Of a DNA stretch of 64,000 nucleotides, positions 44,799 through 53,776 are shown one piece after another. The DNA lies in NCBI GenBank assembly GCA_029204225.1, contig CM055113.1:2979194-3043193 (forward strand), read 5' to 3'. Numbering within the stretch: position 1 is the first letter of the stretch; the number at the start of each line of letters is the position of its first letter. The translations under genes and the position numbers were made by a program. A model generated the notes under the pieces. The model saw nothing but the letters and a program-made list of their open reading frames with translations. It did no database searches and was not told the origin of the DNA. This stretch comes from Diphasiastrum complanatum (Eukaryota > Streptophyta > Lycopodiopsida > Lycopodiales > Lycopodiaceae).

Positions 44799-46708
44799 CT
44801 ATATAAATTTCTTTTTCATGAGCTCTTTCAAGTGTAAGCACAGCTTCTTGATCCGTTGTCCAAATTCAAATATGTCATTTTGTGTGAATTTCGGACAGGT
44901 GAACTGCAAATCATCAACAATATACAAGTTAGACGAATACACAAAAATAAAAAATCATATAAATAAAATCAGTGTACATCCAAACCCAAATTACCTGACG
45001 TATATTGACATTTTCCCCTCGGCTGATGAACAATTCCATAAAGCATTTTACATTTTTAATGGCATACCAGCCACAGCTGAATGAGTCAACTTGCTGAGAG
45101 GACTGAGAATCAAAATACAGAATGTTAGTTTCACATTTTTTTATATGGCAATTTGCATCACGAAAAGACTAAATGAAAAATTGGCTACATGTGCGTTCAT
45201 TATCTCTACGTGCCTTGCTACACACAGGGCCTTCGTTGGAAACTAAATGATCATGCTTTTGTACATCTCAATGTCAACATTGAGGTGTGTTGATTTCAAA
45301 GAGTTCATTCTCAACACCTTTGGATTACACAAACCGACTTCATCCACTCTTAGTGATATAATATGTACAGACTAGTGATGACTGCAATCAACCAAATAGT
45401 CAATGATATTTAAATGAAAAAAATACAAATAAGGCATATAATAAAACAATACACACAACTTAAATTAAAGAATACATACTTTTGACAATATGGTACAACA
45501 AAAATTTCGGAGTCGCATGGCATATGTCGTAAACATGATGCAGTTGATTGCTCGTCCTTAAGCAGGTGACAAAAAAATTGAGTAAGCACAAAAACACCAG
45601 GAACACTGTCGCTTTTGCTGAACCCAATAATTGAGCCCAGCTTCGACAATTGGGTCTGTGAGGTCCGAAGACTTATTCAATAACTCCTTACAGATAACAA
45701 GATTAAAATAATTCATATATGAGGCTGAATATATATTGAATACAAAGCGCCCACCTAATTTATCTATTTTTTAGCTATGTACTCGTCAAAAATTATATAT
45801 CGCTCAGAATAAAAAAATGTCAGCATGGGATCGACCAGATATTGAACAACTAAATTTTTATATAAAGTTCCTATTGATTGAGATGGGCTATTAGAAAAAA
45901 GAGCAATTGATTTTGTTATATATCTATCCAGATCCTCTGTGGTGCGTCTCGGCACATCCAAAGACTGGTCCCTATCAGAAGAGTAATCTAGTATAAAATT
46001 TAGACCAGGAGTGACAGGACGACACTCTTGACCTTTTAGTGTATCAAGAATCAATTGGGTCTGGCCTATCATCTGCTCGGTCTCATCTGATAGTACTAAT
46101 CTTCTTTTGGGCGAAGGTGGAGGCGAGGGGGATTCTTCAGGTTCCACCCTAGACGGCCCAGCTTGATCATGAGTTGGGTGGTCTTCAACTGGCTTGATTT
46201 GGCTTTTTGTGGCCCTGGTTTCTGAAATCACTCACCTTGGCTGCTTTCTTTTTCTTTGATAAGGGGGTCTAACCTTGGGAGCTGGTCGGGGAGGTGGAGG
46301 TGCCTTGAATACCTACTTGTACTGATTCCTCAGCCTAAACACAAGCTCCATATCCTTGGGCATGATTGTCACCCGCTTTGCGTGTACAGCAGCAAGCACA
46401 GTATCCTCAAAAAACCTAATCTAATAATCTTCATAGGCTGTATGCAATGCTTCAATTGCAGTCACACACTATCTGACATCCACGGACAAAGACCTTGTCA
46501 CATCCCTCACTATTCGGTTGAAGTGAGCTTTCGGTATTAGAAGGTTGGTGGACTTCTGTAACCTCTTGATATCTCTGAGCCATGGGCGGAGTTTTCTGCC
46601 AGTTCCCCTTGCATGAGGTCAAGCAGCTGCATGATGCAATGATAATGTGGCTTGACCAGCAGATGTGACAATAGACTTTGGATGCGCGGTCTGTTTAGTC
46701 CTTGCTAT
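44799..46708 (-). pseudogene. Histone H3-Ulp1 cysteine protease fusion gene
   Basis: Five exons: 46708-45755, 45686-45480, 45381-45189, 45102-44995 and 44903-44799; introns 68-98 bp. Exon 1 encodes a divergent histone H3. ARTKQTA follows an ATA where ATG is expected. Then come WLRDIKRLQKSTNLLI, FNRIVRDV, AIEALHTAYEDY and [20 protein letters not shown]. The histone fold has canonical length, but the N-tail is about 8 residues shorter. A Pro/Lys/Arg linker (PPPPRPAPKVRPPYQRKRKQ) and an acidic, Pro-rich stretch follow in the same frame. Exons 2-5 encode a C48 (Ulp1/SENP-like) protease: IFVVPYCQ-N-HH(stop)SVHII with catalytic His 45377-45375, VLRMNSL (Asp replaced by Asn, 45305), and QQVDSFSCGWYAI with catalytic Cys 45075-45073. 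It ends LKELMKKKFI. About 520 codons; nine TAG/TGA stops and one frameshift near 45640. Confidence 0.85.
46352..46708 (-). other. Histone H3-like domain within the fusion gene
   Basis: Seven N-terminal residues after the start are identical to canonical H3 and keep Lys4. Then R8 is His, a Pro follows, and KS resembles K9-S10. The rest of the tail is largely replaced (SIVTSAGQATLSLHH). The fold keeps QKST.LLI, V(R)(D/E), ALxxA, FEDT and [11 protein letters not shown]. The alpha1-loop1-alpha2 spacing equals canonical H3, unlike many centromeric H3s, which have a longer loop 1. Conservative replacements spread along the fold with no frameshift suggest fast evolution as a protein before decay. 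Stops: TGA in the tail, TAG after DVR, TAG after EDY, and TAG just after the fold. Confidence 0.88.
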
Positions 46709-47610
46709 TGCTTCCGATATCGCAGACACGTGACTAGGTCATAGATGAGTTACTCGAACGCAGATCCTCGCGCGGCTCCGATATCAGCCCAATAGATTCC
46801 AATATTGCAACGGCGCGAGAAGCAACCAGAACTCTCAGAAATATTGTTGATGGTCGCGCGGCTCCGATATCGAGTTTTCGTGAGAGAGAGCAAGGAACGA
46901 TTCAGCAATCTGGTAGCCAAATGTTTTTCATTCACGGTCTCTACTTATATCAAGAGAGATTTTTTGTGCATCAAATGTAAAGGCGCCACGTGCCAATTTC
47001 TGATCGGTGTGTCCTATTAATGATTGCTCCACAAGTGCAAATACACATGTCATATTTTCAACCACACACATGCCAAATTCTGATTCTTGTGTTTTATTAA
47101 TAATTCCTCCACACGTGCGGATACACATGTCCTCTTTTCAACCACCCATGTGTCACCTATGGATTTGGCCAAAATTTCACATAAATGCTTTGCACGCGTT
47201 ACAGGACTTGACGTATCTCTGAAGTGTCGCATATCTAATGATGATTTCCGAATGGCTACGATGAATCTACGGGATCTATATAAGGGCTAAACAGCGCCAT
47301 AAAACGTTTTGCTATTCAGAGATCGTCAAGGCAATATCACAACCACGCGAGTCCACTACATTCGATTTTATTTGCCATCACTCCCTCGCGTGCCTACGAT
47401 ATCGAATATTCGTTTCAGCTGTCGAATATCGCTACGACACGATGCTGCCACTTTTCTCTATTTTTTTTGCACACCGTCGCGTGCCTGCGATATTGTTACA
47501 TTCTGTTTTGCCTGATATCGCTGCCACGCGACAGTCTCTCTGTCCATCCGAATTGTTGCCATTCCTCGCGTGCCTTTGATATCCAGTATCCAGTGTTGTC
47601 TGTCATTTTC
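46709..47610. promoter_or_regulatory. Shared divergent promoter region
   Basis: A 902-bp gap separates the start sites of the H3-Ulp1 gene (minus) and gene Y (plus). TATATAAG at 47277-47284 faces Y, and ATATAAG at 46950-46944 (minus strand) faces the H3-Ulp1 gene. G-box cores CACGTG lie at 46727, 46986 and 47111. Three copies of TCGCGTGCCTNNGATAT occur at about 47387, 47477 and 47565 in the Y leader, and CGATATCG-type palindromes recur throughout. CpG content is higher than in flanking DNA. Divergent transcription from one region is an inference from gene orientation. Confidence 0.6.
46983..47142. repeat. 80-bp tandem duplication in the divergent promoter
   Basis: Two 80-bp units aligned at GCCAATTTCTGAT (46991) and GCCAAATTCTGAT (47071). 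Each includes a CACAAGTG/CACACGTG core and TACACATGTC. A third partial unit (CATGTGTCACC) follows. Confidence 0.85.
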
Positions 47611-49131
47611 GATATGGAATCTGACAAGCTGCATAAATTTCTCTCTGACGCTGGTGTTCTAGACAGGACTAAGTACTTTTCATCGCTTTTTCATCTTAAA
47701 TTTGATGTCGATAGATTTGTGCTTGAGCACAAGTCTCACCTATTAGAATTATTCGAAAAGTTTTGGACTACCATCCTCGAATTATCTCTTGTTATTGATG
47801 GCTTGAAATTTATTCATTTCCATGAGCTGATAGTTGCCCAGCCTGAAGCCAAGCACAAGCATGATAGGAAGTTTACCAAGCTTGACAAGAGCCTGAAGGT
47901 GGTACAATATTGTGAATCCCATAGGAGATCATGCAGGTTTATAGCTGAGGGCATAGCTTTTGTTTTCTTCATATCTACGTTAATACCTGATGAAGGCCAA
48001 TCTTCCAGATCAATTGGTGTTGGTTATTCAAGTAGAACATCTACTCAAAGATTTACTGTCGATGTAGACAAAAATTTAGAAGACGAAGTATTGGGTGATG
48101 AGGAAGAGGCTAGGCTGGCTTCGATGTATGACCCTGCTCTATCACGGTCGATGGTAACATCTTCTACATCAGGTGTAGAAGAACACGATAAAAGGAAGAC
48201 ACTGTCCGACATTTCTGTATACCATATGAATAGCCTGCCATATTTATCATTGAATGATATTGGGGATGTGTTCGACATGAGAGAGGACGAGATCCTATCT
48301 GTACTAGCCAATGCATTGTCAGGATTTTCAGATATAATAGACTTCAATCATGATGATTTAATTGAAGGGATTGACTATGAAGATGAAGGTGGTTGGAAGT
48401 TTGGAGAGCAAGCCTTACAAATTACAAGGCAACAATGTCTAGCCTATGGCGCAAATGCTCCTAGTTAGGGGGAGTTCATTGAGTTTCAAAAAAGATATTC
48501 TCCTCTAGAGCAATACGTTTTTTCTGAGGATACGTTTCTTGCTAGGCATGACTTGCGTGGAAAAGGATTGTTGGAGTATGATCGGCATGACATGGTAATT
48601 TTTATTTTCTTATTCCATTATAATCATATTTAGCATTGTATTCAATGAAAATCCATCTAAAAATTTAACTGATTACAAATTTTCGTATTTATGTTGCAGG
48701 ACACAATTGAAGTTGATGAGTTTGCTACAAGAAGAGGAGGTGCCCGAGGTGTTGTTGGTCATAAGGATTCAACTTTGTGCCATTATTTGAAATACTTTGT
48801 AGAAAATAAAATTTGTATTCAACATGACAACTTTTACTCACAAGTAGGAACTATAGTAATGGCAATAAAGGCATTGTCCTATTTTTGTGATGGACATAGA
48901 TATCCTAACAGTACATACAAAATCATTTTTGTGAAGAGGGATATAGCTATCAAAATATTGGGTTATGTTTATAAAAATGTACCCAAAAGATCATCTGCTT
49001 GAGCAGTGTACGCAAGTTATATAGAGTTGAGCAAAAGAAGATCAATTGAACATCTGGATCCATATGAGAGGAGACAATTTCTTCATGACCATACTGCTCA
49101 GCTGACCTTTGATACCGATGAGGATATATAA
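47611..49131 (+). pseudogene. Gene Y: two-exon gene, unknown function
   Basis: Exon 1 (47611-48594) and exon 2 (48700-49131) join in phase 0 across a 105-bp intron with ATG|GTAATT donor and TTGCAG|GAC acceptor, giving about 506 codons. The start MESDKLHKFLSDAGVLDRT was chosen because it follows a TATA box by 327 bp and opens the conserved-looking part. The N-terminal half has leucine/phenylalanine-rich helices (SHLLELFEKFWTTILELSLV). The middle is acidic (VDKNLEDEVLGDEEEARLA, FNHDDLIEGIDYEDEGGW). Exon 2 is basic and ordered (RRGGARGVVGHKDS, KIIFVKRDIAIKILGYVYKN). Only two lesions: TAG at 48466 and TGA at 49000. I do not recognise the family. It is divergent from the H3-Ulp1 gene. Confidence 0.65.
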
Positions 49132-49339
49132 TATTTTAATTATTTTTCTATTACGATGATGTTGTTGAACTATTTCTCCTCAGATGTTGAAATGCCTTTT
49201 TGAATGAATTGAGATTTGTTGAATATTCGGTTTGATATTTTAACTATGCTCTTCTGTAGAACCACTGAAATAATTGATTTAAGTAGCGTCTCTTTGAATT
49301 ATATCCTCCATGGTTGGTTGCTCGATGAAAAGCTCCTCT

Positions 49340-50395
49340 TTCTTGCCAATGCGATTTCTCCATTGCATCAGAAACTAGACAAAAATAGCTTCAAAACAAG
49401 CTATCAAGCAAGATAAATGGATCAAGCATGAGAGAGAACTTCCAAACTGAAATTGGATGTTCCTCACACGTGTCTAAGCACCTGATTCCGTGCAGTACCA
49501 AGTCAGACCCAATCAATGTCCTTTTGATCTCTTTTGATCCAAGATTGAACAAGATAGCTAGGAAAATGGGCCTTGACAACTTCTAGCTCAAGATTGATGA
49601 AAAAAATTTCACTTAGATGGACCAAAATGCATGGTAACCTTAGGTAGGCTTTGATACCATTTTGAATTCACACGTGTGGATTGTCCACAACATTTACTTG
49701 TGATCTCCTAAGGTGTGTAGATGCACCAAGATCAAGACTAGATTGAGATTCAAGATCAATCTTAGATCCTATGGCAAAAACACACTACTACATGCATTCA
49801 ATCACTTCCAACTCTCACTCACACGTGTAAGAAGTATTCAAAAAATAATCTAAGTAAAAAAAAGCTGCTCTCCTCGAGTAGAGAGAGAAAAAGCATCATG
49901 AGCTCTCGGGTAAAGAGAGAAAGCTAGAAATCCAATAACTCACAAAATCCATAAAATCACCAAATCAATTAGCTTCAAAATGAGGAGTACAATGATACTA
50001 GTAGATCCACGAGCTACCACTATGCTTAACTATGATTGGACCATACTTTGTCAACTCTTGATCCTATTGGACCATTGATCCATGCACCTCTTAATTCTAT
50101 TGGACTATATTCAAGCACACCTCAATTTCCTATTGGACCTCACAAGGTTCCACCTCTAAATCCTATTGGACCTCTTGGAATTCATCAAACAAAAGCTTTA
50201 CACTTGTCTACACTCTAATTGGCACGTGTTTAGCCTCTTACTCTATTTTGGCTCAATACTGGCATTACAAGTGGAAATGCATAATTTGCCATCTATGCCA
50301 AATTTATTCCTATCAACATCCTACACCTAGATGCTTGATGTAAAAAACATAAGACCCCTATATCTAACATGGATAATTTTTTTCAATTCTTCACA
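49340..50395 (-). mobile_element. Copia fragment: leader, primer site and 5' LTR
   Basis: 49340-49647 matches the leader of the copia at 6879-9753 (8990-9301). A primer-site relative TGGTATCAAAGCC lies at 49660-49648, and LTR-like DNA runs from 49661 to 50395, where the minus strand starts TGTGAAGAATTG. The LTR sequence itself is unlike the one at 9315-9753. At 50040-50180, CCTATTGGACC recurs five times. The coding part is absent. Confidence 0.6.
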
Positions 50396-51104
50396 GAATG
50401 CCTGGATGCTTCTTCTTTCCATTGGTCTTCTTTTTGCCCTTGAATGAGAAATTGGCTTCCTCATCACCATCCTGCAAAGACAAGGAACTCATCCTAGATT
50501 TTGCATGGAGCATCCTACACTCTTCAACCACTAATACACTGTGAAGTTTTTCTATAGTTGGCAAAGTGTCTTGGATGGCAAAACTTTGGACCAAATTTGC
50601 AAAGTCATCTTCTAGACCATTAAGAACAATTTGTACAAGCTCTCCATCATGAATCTTCTCTCCAATGGAAGCCAACTCCCTATTTAGAGACTTGATTCTG
50701 AGTACATAATCCTGTGCACTCTCCTCACTTCTCTTCATGCTTTGCAAAATCTGATTTCTAAGCATGAGTACTCTTGAAGTGTTACTAGATTCATAGATTG
50801 ATTTTAAAGACTCCCAAGCCTCTTCAACACTAGTACATGCTGATACTTCTCTCAACAAATCATTGCTCACATTCATCTTCACACAATGAAGTGCAAGCCT
50901 AGATCTCTTCTTGTATCTAGCTAATTCTTGTGCACCTAGAGGTTCATCTTCATCTTCAATCAAGAACTCATGAAGGTCTTGGAGCACGAAGAGTGACTCC
51001 ATCCTAACCTTCCAAATAGCATAATTTGTAGAATTCAATCTCTCACTAGCTTCTAGAAGGTATGCTCCAGCACATCCCATCTTACTAGTGACTTCTACAA
51101 ACAA
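50396..51104 (-). pseudogene. Copia Gag, 3'-truncated
   Basis: An open frame of about 235 codons. YLLEASERLNSTNYAIWKVR is the copia Gag N-terminus, and the UBN2 core follows (ACTSVEEAWESLKSIYESSN, LVQIVLNGLEDDFANLVQSF, ALVVEECRM-like VLVVEECRML). It ends in a lysine-rich stretch (KGKKKTNGKKKHPG) without the zinc knuckle, because LTR-like DNA begins at 50395. The frame is intact over its length, in contrast to other Gag relics here. Confidence 0.85.
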
Positions 51105-51871
51105 GAAATAGATTTGATTGACTTGAAACTCACAAAGGTCTCACACTTGCAGTGTTTCACTCAAATTTGATTTCTAATCCAACAAATGGACTTATAATCA
51201 CAGTTCTATCACTCCCTCACAAAGCTGGAATGAAGATAAGATGAAGTGAAAACTACTTTCAAACAAATCTTGCCAAGAAATGGATTGGATTGTCTCTAGA
51301 AACTCACTAAGGTCTCTCTCTTGTAGTTTTTCACTCAAATTAGTTTTCTAATCCAACAAATGGACTTATAATCTCAGTTCTAGCACTCCCTCACAAATTT
51401 GGAATGAAGATAAGATGATGTGAAATCTACTTACAATCAAATCTTGCCAATTTTGGCTATTTTTGGACAAAAAAATGACTTAATCTCTTTCTTCCTTCTT
51501 GGTGTACTTTCAAGACCTGTTTTTAACCTTAAGAGGACTTGAACTCAGCCTAGATTAATTAGATTCCATGAAACAAATTCAAATCTAATCAATGACAAAT
51601 GATCTTGGTAGATTATCCTAGGATCTCCACCAAAAATTACACCAACAGCTCACAAATTGAATTTTTTTGGATCAAATGAATACCATGCATTAAATGCAGG
51701 TTCAGAGGTGCCCACACATGTGGACAGTACGGATTTGGACCCCTACCAAGTTTGGGATCAAATCTCCTCACCAAAATCAAGATTCTAGCTTGCCCTCTCA
51801 ATACTAGTTTTAGCACCAAAACTTGCTAAAAATGGATTTGCATTAGATCAATGGCTTATGCTCTTGTACTT
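51105..51871 (-). other. Leader of the Gag-bearing copia
   Basis: Non-coding DNA between Gag and primer site. A segment of about 150 bp is tandemly repeated (CTCACAAAGGTCTC near 51130 and CTCACTAAGGTCTC near 51303, then ATGGACTTATAATC at 51186 and 51360). Confidence 0.6.
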
Positions 51872-51884
51872 GGATCTAATACCA
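51872..51884 (-). other. Primer binding site, variant
   Basis: Minus strand TGGTATTAGATCC, the initiator tRNA-Met type with changes, directly before the LTR. Confidence 0.75.
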
Positions 51885-52585
51885 TGTGAAATTACTGTAC
51901 TTTAGGACCATAAATGGATTTACAAAAGATCCACAAGAGTGATTGGATGCTTGCTTAACAATCTATCAGAAAACTAGACACAAAAAAGTTGATCTAGATT
52001 GGCAATTTGGCAAACAACAAGCATTAACAATGACAAGCATTGATCAACATTGAAATCCAAGCCCACACTCGTGTACTACAGGCTGTAGTACGGCCTTCAA
52101 CCTGAGAAACAGGTAGAAATTGATTTGGTTTCATTTGGATCACAAAAACTCAATGTACATAGTGAACTAGCTTGAGATTGCCAATGAGCTATGAAAATTT
52201 TCTATCTTCTCACTATGGAGAGAGGGAATACATAGCAAATTCGACTTTCTTCTTGAAGTTAGGTGGATTTCCAGCATGTAATAAGGAAGTTAACTCACTC
52301 TCCTTGACCTAAAATGAAACCTTAGTCTATTTCCTAGAGTTATGCTTGGTAGGTACCTAGTTGGTCAAATTTTCACCTTAAACTTAGGTGTAGGTCCTAT
52401 AAAGTAGGGATGACCACCAAATAGACATGACCAACTCTCTTGACTTGACCTAACCTATATTAGGAGTGGGTTGCCACGTGGCATCTTGGCCTTACATGTG
52501 TGGAACCCAATTATACACAATATTTACAATGTTCCACATGGTCTTTGATCAAGCTAGATTTGCCAATTTTTGGCAATTCTTCACA
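51885..52585 (-). repeat. Copia 5' LTR
   Basis: About 701 bp, minus strand TGTGAAGAATTGCC to AATTTCACA at the primer site. Its outer start shares TGTGAAGAATTG with the LTR-like end at 50395. It adjoins Helentron coding sequence directly, so the copia inserted into that element. Confidence 0.7.
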
Positions 52586-52587
52586 TT

Positions 52588-53695
52588 AATGGAGCAGATG
52601 GCATTTTTCGGACTAGAACAATGACCTCTACAGAAGATATTGTATGGATACAATTTGACAAGCATGAAATAGGTAAAAAAAACTCGAGAAAATTATAGAC
52701 ATATGTACAAAACCACTAACATAAACAAAATATGGACTCCAATACATCGACTTACGAAAGAATTTCAAATTGGCCAATCCGTATTTAATAAAATTACAAG
52801 AAAACAATTTCCAATCAGAATAGCAATAGCAAGAACAATACACCGAGCACAAGGTCTAACAATAACCGAACTAGCATTTAATCCCATAAAAGTTTCAAAA
52901 CATGGTTTGATTTACACAGCTCTAACACGTGTTAAAAAACCAAAGAATTTATACATCACATCGCCATTAATTTCTGAACACTTTAAAATCGATATATATG
53001 TCCAACAAGAAATGACACATCTCAGAACCACCGCAAAATGGACCTCCCATATTCCGAATATGTATACATACACAAAAACACATCTTATTATTCAATCACT
53101 GAACACTAGATCATTATCTAAATACAAATACAGTATTCTAAATGACCATAATCTAATGGCATCAGACATATTGTGTTTACAAGAAACACGAACCCCTCAT
53201 CATGAACAACTTTTTGCAACAATCTTTGAAACCTTTTACAATTATGCTTTTATAGGATCAACACTATTGTATTGTAAAACTCAACACCTTGAACACATTG
53301 AATTATGTAATACATTGCACACTGAAATCATTCATGCCACATTCACTTATAAAACCTACACTATACACATACTTGCAATATACAGACAACCAAATTCTAG
53401 CATTTCCACATTTATTGAACAATTAAACACACTACTTACCAACATTCCAAAAACCATGCCAATTGTTATAATTGGCGACATGCATATTGATACATTAAGC
53501 ATAAATACCAATTTCCAAAAACTTGCGTCCATTACGTTTCAACATAATATACAACTAACTTTCAAACAAGTAACCACTATATATGGCACACACTTGGATC
53601 ATGTCTGGACAAATATAAAAAATTCAAAAAATCTATCAGGATCTACATACGCTTATTGGTCGGATCATTCACCCATATATTACATATGTAATTAA
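52588..53695 (+). pseudogene. Helentron Rep/helicase C-terminus with endonuclease domain
   Basis: At 52588-52695 a frame reads NGADGIFRT...IVWIQFDKHEIG, the Pif1-type helicase part found in Helitrons. After a +1 shift the 330-codon frame from 52703 continues with WTPIHRL, KQFPIRIAIARTIHRAQGLT (helicase motif V, residues 35-53) and HGLIYTALTRVKKPKNLYI (motif VI, 67-85). Residues 126-330 form an exonuclease-endonuclease-phosphatase domain: QSLNTRSL, LCLQET (Glu161), IIGDMHID (258-263, where Asn of GDFN is His), THLDHVW and SDHSPI. A C-terminal endonuclease is the mark of Helentrons (Helitron2). The Rep nuclease and helicase N-terminus are lost to the copia insertion. Base composition is more AT-rich than neighbours. 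Confidence 0.9.
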
Positions 53696-53740
53696 AAAAC
53701 CTTGAACAAAGTGCAATTTACCACTTATTGCAAAGGTAGG

Positions 53741-53762
53741 GCCTCGTGGCTTGCCACAAGGC
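53741..53762 (+). other. Helentron 3' hairpin
   Basis: GCCTCGTGGC and GCCACAAGGC pair around a TT loop with one mismatch. It lies 46 bp after the stop, as expected for the subterminal hairpin of a Helentron 3' end. The words AGTGC and GCACT flank it. Confidence 0.75.
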
Positions 53763-53776
53763 ACTTGTTTATATAA

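Noticed and set aside
44746-45084. 112-codon plus-strand ORF between X and the fusion gene
   Set aside because: It is antisense to the Ulp1 exons and their intron; the minus strand has the protease motifs and splice sites.
46352-46708. Calling the H3 domain a centromeric H3 (CENH3)
   Set aside because: Loop 1 has the canonical length and the N-terminus is exact ARTKQTA; the divergence alone does not prove a centromeric role.
46750-47290. Several 60-70 codon ORFs in the divergent promoter
   Set aside because: They reflect the 80-bp tandem repeat (a multiple-frame effect) and overlap TATA boxes and G-boxes.
42736-49250. Terminal inverted repeats of a Mutator-like or Polinton-type element around the cassette
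   Set aside because: No complement of the left-edge sequence GGGGAGGTCCAAGCGC was found near 49131-49340; the right end may be lost, so the class cannot be named.
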